Shown one piece after another: positions 16,861 through 26,287 of a stretch of DNA of 64,000 nt; position 1 is the first letter of the stretch; every line of letters begins with the position of its first letter. Under the pieces are notes generated by a model that worked only from the letters and a program-made list of their open reading frames with translations, had not been told where the DNA came from and did no database searches. Source of the stretch: Acinetobacter pecorum (GTDB taxonomy: Bacteria; Pseudomonadota; Gammaproteobacteria; Pseudomonadales; Moraxellaceae); assembly GCF_014837015.1 (NCBI RefSeq), contig NZ_JACSPT010000004.1, forward strand, positions 62,001 through 126,000, given 5' to 3'. The translations under genes and the position numbers were made by a program.

Positions 16861-17715
16861 ATGAATACGCGCCATTTTAGTCAACTTCCAAAACCTTATT
16901 TAGCCTATCCAAAAGTGATTCAAGGCTTGATTTTTAAAAAGCCGAAAGCTGAAAAAGTTCTACCGCAAGTTGAATATGTGGTGGATTCATTCAAGGTTGA
17001 TCAGAAACATCTGAAAGCCTATAACGAAGTTTGTGGTTTTAAAAATAATGGGTATATTCCAGCAATCTATCTGACGGTGCTTTCACAAAGTCTGCAAATG
17101 CACATGATGACTTCAGAAGCATTTCCGTTTCCGATTTTGGGTCTGGTACATATCCGTAATCAGGTCAAGCAATACCGTAAAATCGGTGTGAATGAGACTT
17201 TGACGCTGTCATGTAAGTTTGGCGAATTGCAGCCGCACGATAAAGGCGTTCAGTTTGATTTCATTACTACAGTGAAAGTGGGAGGCGAGGTCGTAGTTGA
17301 AGCATTGACGACTTATCTGTCACGTCAAAAGACCAGTGCTAAAGCTGCTGCTAAACCTGTAGAAAGTAGGGCATCAGAATTTAAGCTGAACAATGAATGG
17401 AACATCTCTGAAAATACTGGTCGTCGTTATGCTATGACTTCAGGTGATTTTAACCTGATCCATATTCATGCAGTCACAGCGAAAGCCTTTGGCTTTAAAC
17501 AGGCAATTGCACATGGCATGTGGAGCAAGGCCAAAGCACTGGCGAATCTGTCATTGCCAGATGCCTATGAAGCTGATGTCTGGTTCAAGTTACCGATGTA
17601 CTTGCCATCTAAAGTTGAGTTCCTGACGGCACAGGCAGCCAATGATACAGACTTCCTGATTCGAAGCAGTAAAAATCAAAAACCGCATGTCACCGGTCAT
17701 ATTAAAGCAATTTAA
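16861..17715 (+). CDS. MaoC-like (R)-3-hydroxyacyl-thioester dehydratase (HtdX-like)
   Basis: The 284-residue protein has a double hotdog layout. The C-terminal half carries the hydratase-2 motif YAMTSGDFNLIHIH with catalytic Asp196 and His201, followed by IAHGMWS. Such enzymes interconvert (R)-3-hydroxyacyl and trans-2-enoyl thioesters. AAAGG precedes the ATG. It follows the FabG4-like gene on the same strand across a 156-base gap that holds an inverted repeat, so the two may be co-transcribed but unequally expressed. Confidence 0.87.
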   Translation: MNTRHFSQLPKPYLAYPKVIQGLIFKKPKAEKVLPQVEYVVDSFKVDQKHLKAYNEVCGFKNNGYIPAIYLTVLSQSLQMHMMTSEAFPFPILGLVHIRNQVKQYRKIGVNETLTLSCKFGELQPHDKGVQFDFITTVKVGGEVVVEALTTYLSRQKTSAKAAAKPVESRASEFKLNNEWNISENTGRRYAMTSGDFNLIHIHAVTAKAFGFKQAIAHGMWSKAKALANLSLPDAYEADVWFKLPMYLPSKVEFLTAQAANDTDFLIRSSKNQKPHVTGHIKAI

Positions 17716-17724
17716 ATCTGAATC

Positions 17725-17753
17725 AAAAGCCTAAACCCGATTTAGGCTTTTTC
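17725..17753 (+). terminator. Terminator of the MaoC-like gene
   Basis: The stem AAAGCCTAAA/TTTAGGCTTT has a five-base loop and a short T run. Confidence 0.8.
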
Positions 17754-17774
17754 ATTTTAAGGGATCAATATTCT

Positions 17775-19040
17775 ATGGATAGAATGATGCAGCCAATTAA
17801 AGATTATCTGTTTGCTGATCAGCATAATTATCAGGGCAATGTCGATGAGCGTTTCAGTGACCTTGCCCGTCAGTTTAGCCGTTTGCAGGATGCACGTACC
17901 GGACAGGGTGGTGCCGCACTGGTGGTATATTTTGAGGGACAAAAGGTCGTCGATATTTATACCGGTAAAAAATCTTTAACTGAAAACTGGCAACCCGATA
18001 CCATGTCGCTATGTTATTCCACCGGCAAAGGCGTGCTGGCGACTTTGGCGCATATTCTGGTCAGTCAAGGTTATCTGGATTATGATAGACCGGTTGCAGA
18101 ATACTGGCCTGAATTTGCACAAAAGGGTAAAGAAAATATTACTCTGGCGCATATGCTCAGTCATCAAAGTGGCCTGTTTGATATCCGTAATATGATTGAT
18201 GATGCCACTGAAATGGCCGACTGGTCGCATATGCTGGACCGGATTGCGGCAGCGGAACCACGTTTTCGAGTTGCAACAGATGCAGCCTATCAACCGCTGA
18301 CTTTTGGCTGGCAAGTAGGTGGTGTACTGGAAAAAGCGACGGGTAAAAAACTGGGTGAACTGATGCAGGAATATCTGGTACAGCCACTACAGTTAAATGG
18401 CGCTTATTTTAGCGTACCGACGCATGAGTTAGCTCGGGTGGCCTTACCTATTTTAAAGCCTAAAATAACCAAGTCTCAAACACAGACTGCGAAAAAAACT
18501 GTGTCAAGGCAACCAAGCCTGATGGAACGAGCCTTGGTATGGAGTGGTCAGAGTCCACAGGATTTTCAGGATGGCATGATTCCAAAGGGCATGAAGAACT
18601 TTAGTTTCTTTAGTCATGAGGGTCTACAGGCCATTATTCCGTCTGCTAATGGAGTATTTACCGCAGAGAGTCTGGCAAAAATCTATGCCATGCTGGCCAG
18701 TCGTGGTGAATGGCAAGGACAGCAACTGATTTCGCAGGAGGTATTCCAGCAACTTAGTCAGGTGCAATATAAAACAAGAGATCGGGTTATGCCTTTACCG
18801 ATGCACTGGCGCTTGGGTTATCACCGTGTTCTCACTTTAGGAAAAGCCTCTAAAGGTTTTGGTCATATGGGTTTTAATGGCTCTGGTGCCTGGTGCGATC
18901 CTGAGCGCGGTTTAAGTTTTGCCTACACACATAACTTTCCTACAGGTTCATTGACCGGAGACTACCGTCTTTGGGGTTTGACTCAGGAAACCTTGCGCTG
19001 TGCGGATGCGGTACTGACCGGGCGCAAAGGCTGGCGTTAG
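17775..19040 (+). CDS. Serine hydrolase, class C beta-lactamase/EstB family
   Basis: The 421-residue protein shows the SxxK nucleophile motif at Ser82-Thr-Gly-Lys85 (YSTGKGV), a probable Tyr172 (AAYQPL) in place of the YxN motif, and GHMGFNGSG for the third conserved box. There is no obvious signal peptide, which argues against a periplasmic beta-lactamase and for an intracellular esterase of the EstB type. It lies 59 bases after the MaoC-like gene but beyond its terminator. The substrate cannot be read from the sequence. Confidence 0.85.
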   Translation: MDRMMQPIKDYLFADQHNYQGNVDERFSDLARQFSRLQDARTGQGGAALVVYFEGQKVVDIYTGKKSLTENWQPDTMSLCYSTGKGVLATLAHILVSQGYLDYDRPVAEYWPEFAQKGKENITLAHMLSHQSGLFDIRNMIDDATEMADWSHMLDRIAAAEPRFRVATDAAYQPLTFGWQVGGVLEKATGKKLGELMQEYLVQPLQLNGAYFSVPTHELARVALPILKPKITKSQTQTAKKTVSRQPSLMERALVWSGQSPQDFQDGMIPKGMKNFSFFSHEGLQAIIPSANGVFTAESLAKIYAMLASRGEWQGQQLISQEVFQQLSQVQYKTRDRVMPLPMHWRLGYHRVLTLGKASKGFGHMGFNGSGAWCDPERGLSFAYTHNFPTGSLTGDYRLWGLTQETLRCADAVLTGRKGWR

Positions 19041-19118
19041 ATCACCCTGATCCAGGGTTTAATCTATCCTTTAAAATGTGCTATTTTGTGGCGAATTCCA
19101 GTTCTGTGAAATGAAAGC

Positions 19119-19562
19119 ATGAAGAAAGTGATATTGATTCCTTTGGTGGTAACCGGTGCTTTATTTGGTTGTCAGGATCAAAATCAATCAGTGACAAATA
19201 CTGTTGCTGAAGCTAAGGTGCAGCTACCCACATGGGTGGGAAATTATCAGGGCACAACGCCATGTATGGGATGCTTTTCAAGTTGTGAAGACTGTCCCGG
19301 CATGGCAGTGGCTTTAACTTTAAATGAAGATCAGACCTTTACTTTACAGCGTGAAAGTTTAAGTGGTCATAATGAAATTGAAACGATGAGCGGGCAGATT
19401 CGGTTTCAGGATGAATCACAACAAAAGATCGAACTGCTGAATGTCGATACTCGAAATCTGCTCTATGTCGATCTGAAAAAGCATGTTCTGGAAATTCGTG
19501 AAGATCAAACAGGCAAACGCTACCAGATGCAAAGTGACTTTATCCTGTTTGAATCCGTCTGA
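19119..19562 (+). CDS. NlpE-like lipoprotein
   Basis: The 147-residue lipoprotein has lipobox ALFGC (Cys18). The mature part matches the N-terminal NlpE domain: GNYQGTTPC, DCPG, then LTLNEDQTFTLQRE. NlpE proteins of E. coli sense surface contact and copper or envelope faults and signal through Cpx. In this copy the usual single CxxC is expanded to four Cys (49, 52, 56 and 59) within 11 residues, which could bind a metal. The C-terminal OB domain of E. coli NlpE is absent. It is a single gene. Confidence 0.78.
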   Translation: MKKVILIPLVVTGALFGCQDQNQSVTNTVAEAKVQLPTWVGNYQGTTPCMGCFSSCEDCPGMAVALTLNEDQTFTLQRESLSGHNEIETMSGQIRFQDESQQKIELLNVDTRNLLYVDLKKHVLEIREDQTGKRYQMQSDFILFESV

Positions 19563-19603
19563 TTTTAAAAAAGCTTCTGTTTTATATCTCTTTTTCAATG
19601 ATT

Positions 19604-19632
19604 TTGATCAAGGGATTTTTATTCTTTATAAA
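19604..19632 (+). promoter_or_regulatory. Probable dnaX promoter
   Basis: TTGATC (19604-19609) and TATAAA (19627-19632) are separated by 17 bp and lie 64 bases before the dnaX start. Confidence 0.5.
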
Positions 19633-19695
19633 CCGGCATTCATTTCACTATTTCATAAAAAAACAGTATGCTTAGACCTGTAAAAAGGAGCATAC

Positions 19696-21828
19696 ATGTA
19701 TCAAGTACTTGCGCGAAAATACCGTCCTCGTAATTTCAATGAATTGGTGGGTCAAAACCACGTTTCTCGTGCTTTAACCAGCGCGCTCGAACGTGGCCGT
19801 TTGCATCATGCTTATTTGTTTACGGGAACGCGTGGTGTCGGAAAAACCACGATTGCACGTATTTTGGCGAAGTGCTTGAACTGCGAGACAGGTATTACCT
19901 CGACCCCATGTGAAGTCTGTGCGACCTGTACCGCAGTCAATGAAGGTCGTTTTATTGACCTGATTGAAATTGATGCGGCGTCACGCACCAAGGTGGAAGA
20001 TACCCGCGAGCTGCTCGACAATGTTCCTTATGCACCGACTCAAGGACGCTTCAAGGTCTACCTGATCGATGAAGTGCACATGCTGTCCACGCATTCTTTC
20101 AATGCGCTGTTAAAGACGCTGGAAGAACCGCCGGAACACGTCAAATTCCTGTTCGCAACTACCGATCCGCAAAAACTACCGATTACCGTAATTTCTCGCT
20201 GTCTGCAATTTACCTTGCGCCCATTGGCAGTCGATGAAATTACCGAACATCTGGGCCATATTCTTAGCAAAGAAAGCATTCAGTCTGATCAGGATGCCAT
20301 CTGGCAGATTGCTGAATCTGCGCAAGGTTCATTACGTGATGCCTTGTCGTTGACCGATCAGGCGATTGCCTATGGTCAGGGAGCGATTCAGCATCAGGAT
20401 GTTAAAGACATGCTGGGACTGATTGACCGTACCATTATTTATGATCTGATTCTGGCGATTCACCAGAATCAGAAAGCGCGAGTCAGTCAGTTATTGCTAC
20501 AGTTCCGTCAGCAAGCTTTGGATGTGTCACTGGTGCTCGACCAGCTGATTTCAACCCTACATGAACTGGCTTTATTGCAGTATCTGCCAGATCTGAGCCT
20601 GAAATACAGTGCTGAGATCAATCGAAAGATCATGCAATTATCCGGTCTGATTTCTGCTCAGGACCTGCAACTGTATTATCAGATTGCCTGTAAGGGTCGT
20701 GCCGATTTACAGCTTGCAGTTACGCAGGAACAAGGCTTTGAAATGACGGTGCTACGCTTACTGGCTTTCCGTCCATTACAACCAAGTGAAATTCCGGTGA
20801 TGCAGGATACTGCACCGCAACAGGCAACAACCCATACAACACGCCTACAGCAACCTGTTCAGACACAACTTCAATCTGAATCAGTAGAAACACAATCGTT
20901 GGAGGCAGAACCGGTATTTGATGATTTCTCTCTGGACGATGGGACGGATGAGGAGATTGATATCACATCAGTGTCTGAGCCTTCTTCGGATGATTTTCTC
21001 GATGAAGAAGAGCCAATCAGCATCAATGCACCTGAACCTGTCCAGCCTATAGTAACTCAAACAGTGATTGAAGAAGTGCGGTCTAGTGATCAAATTGTTT
21101 TTGATCCAAATGACGACAAAGGCTTATTTGGTTTTGATGAAATCGAGAATACTCCAGCAGCACCGGCTACTAGCAACAGTCCGGATGATTTTCTGCTTGA
21201 AGAGTTTATTCCTGCAGATGCCGTCATTCCTAGTGAGCCACCACAAAACAGTATGTCTGCTGATGAGGAATTTAGTCTTGCTGCACCGGAAATAGAGCTT
21301 TCACAGGAAACAACCGATCAGCCTGCTCTTAAAAATATAGCTCCGGTTCAGCCAGTCGCACAGACAGCTTTGCCGGAAGACATTTCCCAAGATGTAAATA
21401 TGCAGAATCTGATGCCACAGGATATTTTGAAGATACCTGAGCAAACCTTAGAAGGCGAGTGGAGCGTAGAAAAATGGGAATACTGGTTCCGTAACAGCCA
21501 GCTTTCTCCGGCAGTACAGGAACTGGCACAGTATGGCATCATGACTGGCCAGATGAATGGCGAATCCGTTTTTCATATTCCTGAACAGTACCAGCAATTG
21601 TTAACCCAGTTGCAACATCATCTGGAAGCAGCTTTGCAACAGCAATGGCCGCAAACTAACTTCCAAGTGAAATTTGAGAATGTGGAACAGTTAACGCCGT
21701 ATAGCATGCAGCATCAGCGTAAGGCACGTGCTTTTAAACGTGCCGAAGAATTGTTACATGCTGAACCGGCCGTACGTGATCTGTTACAGCAGTTCGATGG
21801 TGAACTGCAAAATATTCAGCTGAAATAG
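19696..21828 (+). CDS. dnaX: DNA polymerase III subunit gamma/tau
   Basis: This is the clamp-loader ATPase of the replicative polymerase. The N-terminal AAA+ part has Walker A GTRGVGKTT at about 45-53, the zinc-binding Cys cluster (CLNCETG...CEVCATC) and the DEVH/SRC region. Residues from about 370 to 580 are an acidic, Gln/Pro-rich linker, and the last 130 or so residues resemble the tau tail that binds the polymerase core. I found no A-rich slippery sequence of the E. coli type after the ATPase part, so production of a short gamma form by frameshifting is not supported here. Confidence 0.96.
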   Translation: MYQVLARKYRPRNFNELVGQNHVSRALTSALERGRLHHAYLFTGTRGVGKTTIARILAKCLNCETGITSTPCEVCATCTAVNEGRFIDLIEIDAASRTKVEDTRELLDNVPYAPTQGRFKVYLIDEVHMLSTHSFNALLKTLEEPPEHVKFLFATTDPQKLPITVISRCLQFTLRPLAVDEITEHLGHILSKESIQSDQDAIWQIAESAQGSLRDALSLTDQAIAYGQGAIQHQDVKDMLGLIDRTIIYDLILAIHQNQKARVSQLLLQFRQQALDVSLVLDQLISTLHELALLQYLPDLSLKYSAEINRKIMQLSGLISAQDLQLYYQIACKGRADLQLAVTQEQGFEMTVLRLLAFRPLQPSEIPVMQDTAPQQATTHTTRLQQPVQTQLQSESVETQSLEAEPVFDDFSLDDGTDEEIDITSVSEPSSDDFLDEEEPISINAPEPVQPIVTQTVIEEVRSSDQIVFDPNDDKGLFGFDEIENTPAAPATSNSPDDFLLEEFIPADAVIPSEPPQNSMSADEEFSLAAPEIELSQETTDQPALKNIAPVQPVAQTALPEDISQDVNMQNLMPQDILKIPEQTLEGEWSVEKWEYWFRNSQLSPAVQELAQYGIMTGQMNGESVFHIPEQYQQLLTQLQHHLEAALQQQWPQTNFQVKFENVEQLTPYSMQHQRKARAFKRAEELLHAEPAVRDLLQQFDGELQNIQLK

Positions 21829-21836
21829 GCTGGATT

Positions 21837-22271
21837 TTAAGTCACAACAAATCGAGATAAAGCATCCCGCATTTCAACTGGAATCGGGGTGCTTTTTCGT
21901 GTCTCACGATCGACAAATACATGGACAAAATTGCCTTGTGCAGCGGCTGTATCTGAGTTGCGTTTAAAAATAGCCAGATCATAGCTGAGCGATGAGCTTC
22001 CCATGCTTTCAATGGCCACGCCCACTTCAATAATTTCCGGATAAGACAGTTCCTGATTAAACTGACAGTTGGAGCTGACGACCAGTCCAATCATGGGTGA
22101 ATATTTTGGGTCAAAAGCAGCTTCCTGAATCAGCAGGGCATTGGCGGCGGTATCAAAATAACTGTAATAAGTGACATTGTTGACATGGCCATACAGATCA
22201 TTGTCTGCCCATCGGGTTTGAATGGGCAGGAAAAAAGTATAGTGTTCGCGCTGTTTGATCGTGGCTTTCAT
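21837..22271 (-). CDS. Acyl-CoA thioesterase, hotdog (4HBT/FadM-like) family
   Basis: The 144-residue single-hotdog protein has the signature TRWADNDLYGHVNNVTYYSYFD, with the Asp residues at 23 and 25 before GHVNN. It hydrolyses acyl-CoA thioesters; the chain length is not predictable. TGAGGAA lies at good distance from the ATG. It is downstream of and close to the iron alcohol dehydrogenase gene (43-base gap) on the same strand, so the two are probably co-transcribed. Confidence 0.88.
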   Translation of the reverse strand: MKATIKQREHYTFFLPIQTRWADNDLYGHVNNVTYYSYFDTAANALLIQEAAFDPKYSPMIGLVVSSNCQFNQELSYPEIIEVGVAIESMGSSSLSYDLAIFKRNSDTAAAQGNFVHVFVDRETRKSTPIPVEMRDALSRFVVT

Positions 22272-22314
22272 TATTATTAATTCCTCAGCTATTCAGGCTT
22301 AGGTAGAAATTGGT

Positions 22315-23475
22315 CTAGGCATAGATCGCCTGATAAATCTGATAAGCATCCTCCACCTTGAGTTCACGTGGATTATTCTGCAACAGCCGGCTTTGTTGCA
22401 TTGCATCTTCTGCCATGACCTGCAGCATATGTTCTGGAACATTCAACTGATTTAGTTTTAGAGTTAAACCGCTTTGCATCAGATGATTATTAAAATGATC
22501 AATAAATAGATCGGTCAGGCCCTCATGACAACCTTTACTGCGGGGATCCAGCCAGGTCATTAATTCCGCATAGAGCTGTTTAGCCGCTGGGGCATTAAAC
22601 TTTAATACTTCAGTTAGAACCAGCGCATTGCTATGCCCGTGTGACAGGTGAAAATGGCCACCAAGCGGATAAGCCAGCGCATGTACGGCAGCGACCGGTG
22701 CGTTGGCAAAGGCTTGTCCAGCCAGCATGGAACCGACCAGCATATTTTGACGCGCATCTAAATCATATCCGTCTTGCAGTACGTGCGGCAGATTGGCATT
22801 CAGCAATCTTAAAGCCTGTTTGGCCAACATATCCGAATAAGGGTTTTTCTTGTGTTTTGAGGTATAGGCTTCAATGGCATGCACCATGGCATCAATGCCG
22901 GTGGCGGCAGTGATCTGTGCCGGAAGATTTTGGGTAAAGGTTGCATCCAGAATGGCAACATCTGCATAGAGAATGGGCGCGACAATGCCAGTTTTGGTGG
23001 TTTCACCTGTGGTGACAATCGAAATCGGCGTCACTTCTGAACCTGTTCCAGCCGTGGTCGGTACCAGAATTAAAGCTAAACGCGGTCCGGTAGCATTATC
23101 AACGCCATACAGATCTGACAGCGTCTGATGCTGTTCAGGATGCGCCAAAATTGCAATGAGTTTGGCCACATCCATCGAGCTGCCACCACCAAAGCCCAGC
23201 ACCACATCAATATTTTCCTGTTTTGCAAAAGCCGCCGCTTCAAGCACCACTGTATCGGGAGGATCGGCCTGAACATCCGAATAAATCACGTACTCCAGCC
23301 CGACAGCTTCAATAATATCCAGAATCGGCAGATGTAATTGCTGCTTCAGCATGCCGGGATCGGTCACCAACAGTAGACGTTGATAACGGCCATTTTTTAG
23401 GATTTTAAACAATTCCTGAATCGTGCCTAGTCCGGCAATGATATTGGGGACGGTTTGAAACTGAAAACGATTCAT
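22315..23475 (-). CDS. Iron-containing alcohol dehydrogenase
   Basis: This type III alcohol dehydrogenase of 386 residues has the nucleotide-binding GFGGGSSMDVAK at about 95-106, PTTAGTGSEVTP at about 137-148, and the metal ligands around DAMVHAIEAY and HALAYPLGGHFHLSHGHSN. It interconverts an alcohol and an aldehyde with NAD(P); the substrate is not evident. AAGGA precedes the ATG. It pairs with the thioesterase gene downstream. Confidence 0.92.
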   Translation of the reverse strand: MNRFQFQTVPNIIAGLGTIQELFKILKNGRYQRLLLVTDPGMLKQQLHLPILDIIEAVGLEYVIYSDVQADPPDTVVLEAAAFAKQENIDVVLGFGGGSSMDVAKLIAILAHPEQHQTLSDLYGVDNATGPRLALILVPTTAGTGSEVTPISIVTTGETTKTGIVAPILYADVAILDATFTQNLPAQITAATGIDAMVHAIEAYTSKHKKNPYSDMLAKQALRLLNANLPHVLQDGYDLDARQNMLVGSMLAGQAFANAPVAAVHALAYPLGGHFHLSHGHSNALVLTEVLKFNAPAAKQLYAELMTWLDPRSKGCHEGLTDLFIDHFNNHLMQSGLTLKLNQLNVPEHMLQVMAEDAMQQSRLLQNNPRELKVEDAYQIYQAIYA

Positions 23476-23595
23476 GGCGATATCCTTAATATTTTTATTG
23501 CAAATACGAGATTATTCTATGGTTGTAAGATAGGAATCAGTATATAAATAACTTAACATAAGAATCCTTAAAATAAAGTAGCTCTGAGGTTGTTT

Positions 23596-24102
23596 ATGTC
23601 ATCCAGAACGCCATACAAGGTGTTATGTGTTTGTTTGGGGAATATTTGCCGTTCTCCCACGGCAGAAGTGGTACTCAGACATTATTGTGATGAACAGCAA
23701 CTGAATATCGTGGTCGATTCTGCTGGAACCAGTAATTATCATCCCGGCAAGGCTCCGGACTTGCGTAGCCAAAAGCACGCGCTGAAACGTGGTTACGATC
23801 TTTCTGGCTTGCGGGCGCGTCAGCTGACTCCGCATGATTTTATTGATTATGATCTGATTCTGGCGATGGATCTGGAGAATTTATCCAATATCCAGAACAT
23901 ACAGGGTCTGGCAGAAACTCAGTTTGGTCATGTACGTGCACGCGTGGCACTGATGAGTGAGCATGACCAGATCTATCCGAAACAGGCTTTACCCGATCCC
24001 TATTATGGCGAAGCGGATGGCTTTGAGCGGGTGCTTGATCAGTGTGAGTCCAGCAGCCAGGCCTGGATTGAGATTTTTAAACAGAATTTAAACAAGGTTT
24101 AA
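23596..24102 (+). CDS. Low-molecular-weight protein-tyrosine phosphatase
   Basis: The 168-residue protein has the phosphate loop CLGNICRS (Cys13-x5-Arg19) and the general acid Asp in LPDPYYG. It removes phosphate from tyrosine. No capsule or Wzc-type kinase gene is adjacent, so the target is unknown. I use the ATG at 23596, just after AGGTTG; a TTG six bases earlier is also open. It ends three bases before murB and heads a four-gene operon. Confidence 0.92.
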   Translation: MSSRTPYKVLCVCLGNICRSPTAEVVLRHYCDEQQLNIVVDSAGTSNYHPGKAPDLRSQKHALKRGYDLSGLRARQLTPHDFIDYDLILAMDLENLSNIQNIQGLAETQFGHVRARVALMSEHDQIYPKQALPDPYYGEADGFERVLDQCESSSQAWIEIFKQNLNKV

Positions 24103-24105
24103 GCA

Positions 24106-25146
24106 ATGCAGATTCAAACCCAGGTTCAACTTAAACCTTTTAATACCTTAAATTTAGAAGCAGTTGCTGCATACTATGCCCATATTCAGTCCACCACTGA
24201 TCTGATGGCTGCACTGGATTTTGCGGAACAGCAGCAACTCAATGTGCTGATCCTGTCAGGCGGCAGCAATATGTTGTTGCCGGAGCAGATTGATGCACTG
24301 GTTCTGCATATGGATATTCATGGCATTGAAATACTGGATGCTGATGATCAGACGCAGCGCTTACGTGTAGGCGGTGGTCAAGGCTGGCATGACTTCGTGC
24401 TCTGGACTACCGCACAAGGTCTGTATGGTTTACAAAATCTGGCTCTGATTCCTGGACGTGTCGGTGCTTCGCCAGTACAGAATATTGGCGCTTATGGCGT
24501 TGAAGTCGGCGAGTTTATTGATTCCGTCGAGGTCTATGACCGTCAGCTGAAACATTTTGCTTCGATTCAGGCAGCCGATTGCCAATTTGCCTATCGGCAT
24601 AGTATTTTTAAAGATGATCCAAATCGTTATGTGATTACCCATGTGACTTTTAGCTTGCTTAAACAGCCAGATTTGAAACTGAATTACGGTGATCTGAAGA
24701 CTGCGGTTGGTGATCAACTCACAGCAGAAAACCTGCAACAACAGGTCATCCAGATTCGCCAGAGTAAATTGCCTGATCCGCAAGAATTCCCTAACGTGGG
24801 CAGCTTCTTTAAAAATCCTGTGGTTGATCAGGTGGTCTTTGACCAAATTGCTGCATCTTTCCCGAATTTACCCCATTACCACCAAGCCAATGCGCAAGTT
24901 AAACTTGCAGCAGGCTGGTTAATTGATCAGGCTGGCTGGAAAGGCAAACAGTTGGGCCCTGTCGGCATGTTTCATAAACAGGCATTGGTCTTGGTGAATT
25001 ATGGTCAAGCCTCTCTCACCGATGTACGTAAAACTTATCGTGCGGTACAGCAAGCGGTTTGGGATAAATTCCAGCTGATGCTGGAACCTGAACCTGTATT
25101 GTTCGATAAAAATGGTCTGATCCGCTCTCATCAGGAAGAGGAATAA
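24106..25146 (+). CDS. murB: UDP-N-acetylenolpyruvoylglucosamine reductase
   Basis: This FAD enzyme uses NADPH to complete UDP-N-acetylmuramate in peptidoglycan synthesis. Visible features are the FAD-binding [14 protein letters not shown] (about 48-61), [19 protein letters not shown] (about 112-130), the catalytic Ser in NVGSFFKNP and the Glu in LEPEPVLFD. The 346-residue length fits the type I form of E. coli. It is tightly packed between the phosphatase and the YdcF-like gene. Confidence 0.97.
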   Translation: MQIQTQVQLKPFNTLNLEAVAAYYAHIQSTTDLMAALDFAEQQQLNVLILSGGSNMLLPEQIDALVLHMDIHGIEILDADDQTQRLRVGGGQGWHDFVLWTTAQGLYGLQNLALIPGRVGASPVQNIGAYGVEVGEFIDSVEVYDRQLKHFASIQAADCQFAYRHSIFKDDPNRYVITHVTFSLLKQPDLKLNYGDLKTAVGDQLTAENLQQQVIQIRQSKLPDPQEFPNVGSFFKNPVVDQVVFDQIAASFPNLPHYHQANAQVKLAAGWLIDQAGWKGKQLGPVGMFHKQALVLVNYGQASLTDVRKTYRAVQQAVWDKFQLMLEPEPVLFDKNGLIRSHQEEE

Positions 25147-25147
25147 C

Positions 25148-26287
25148 ATGAAGAACACCCATTGGATGGTACGTTTTCTACAAATTGTCACTGGACTGTT
25201 TGTACTATGCGGCTGTCTGCTGGTGTTTATTTATACGCCTTTTTACTCAAAAATCATCGTAAAGGGTTTAAATCACTTTGCATCAGTAGAACTCAATGAA
25301 GTTGCGGCTCAAAGCCAGAAAATGGCTGCACTCAGCGAACATGAAAATCTGGAACCTGGGTCTGACTTGTGGATTGCCCGACAGGCATATTTAAAGGTCA
25401 TGGAACAGGATATTCAGCAAAATAACTCGGCTAATCTGCTTCTGATTCAGGCGCGTTATAAAGCGCTACAGAAGGTGATTGAAGACTTTCAGCGCGAGCA
25501 GCAAGATCAAAAATTAGAGCAAAGTCCATCTGCCCAGGTACCGTTATTGCCCTCACAGGAAGATGCAGAACCAGTCGATCCGGCAGCGAATGTCCGGGAA
25601 TTACTGGAGTGGGATAGGAGTGAAAACAAGGAACGCATTGAGCAATATATGGAGTTTCTGACGACACATCCACTTGAGCAGAGGGAGGCTAGTTCAGTAC
25701 AGGAAACTAATGGCGAAGAAATCCGGCAGGATTTGGCTTTACTACAAGATCAGCAGCAGGTTAAACCAGCGAATCGCTCTCAGCCTTATGCCATTGTGGT
25801 ACTGGGTGGTGGGTTAACTCTGGATGAGCAACGCAAAGAAATTGTCGTCAATAATTATACGCGACTACGACTGGAAACCACGCTGGCAGTAGAGAAACAT
25901 TACCAGTTACCGATTGTCCTGAGTGGGGTCGAAGCACCCTATATGCAGCGCTGGCTGAAAAATCACGGAGTCGATGCAAAATTACTGGAAGATCGCAGTA
26001 TGAATACCTGTGAAAATACCCGTTTCAGTTCATTATTATTACAAAAGAAAGGTGGAGCACCTACAGTGATTCTGATTACTGATCGTTATCATATGCCGCG
26101 TACCCGCCGTTTATTTGCTTTAAATGGTATACAAACTATTCCGGTAGAAGCACCGATGCCAACGCCTTTGACCCGCTGGCGTCCAAGTGCACAAAATTAT
26201 GATCATAGTCGCCGTGCCAATTATGAAATGTTGGCGACCATGCGCGATGTCTGGTTTGGATCCAGTGACTGTCGGGAGGTGCCATAA
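25148..26287 (+). CDS. YdcF/ElyC-like (DUF218) membrane protein with an extended N-terminal region
   Basis: The 379-residue protein has an N-terminal membrane anchor (about 9-33), then about 175 residues that are Gln/Glu-rich and probably helical, then the DUF218 domain from about 216 (YAIVVLGGGLTLD, PIVLSGVEAPYM, STENT-like NTCENT, ITDRYHMPR). ElyC-type members influence envelope or undecaprenyl-lipid metabolism in E. coli, which fits the murB neighbour. The long inserted helical region is unusual for the family. Its stop overlaps the next start (TAATG). Confidence 0.8.
   Translation: MKNTHWMVRFLQIVTGLFVLCGCLLVFIYTPFYSKIIVKGLNHFASVELNEVAAQSQKMAALSEHENLEPGSDLWIARQAYLKVMEQDIQQNNSANLLLIQARYKALQKVIEDFQREQQDQKLEQSPSAQVPLLPSQEDAEPVDPAANVRELLEWDRSENKERIEQYMEFLTTHPLEQREASSVQETNGEEIRQDLALLQDQQQVKPANRSQPYAIVVLGGGLTLDEQRKEIVVNNYTRLRLETTLAVEKHYQLPIVLSGVEAPYMQRWLKNHGVDAKLLEDRSMNTCENTRFSSLLLQKKGGAPTVILITDRYHMPRTRRLFALNGIQTIPVEAPMPTPLTRWRPSAQNYDHSRRANYEMLATMRDVWFGSSDCREVP

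Noticed and set aside
17775..19040. Serine hydrolase read as an AmpC beta-lactamase
   Set aside because: No signal peptide, and the KTG box and YxN motif are not the AmpC forms; EstB-type is more likely.
20170..20180. A-run in dnaX as a possible frameshift site
   Set aside because: It lies within the ATPase domain, not at the domain boundary, and does not fit the slippery heptamer followed by a stop.
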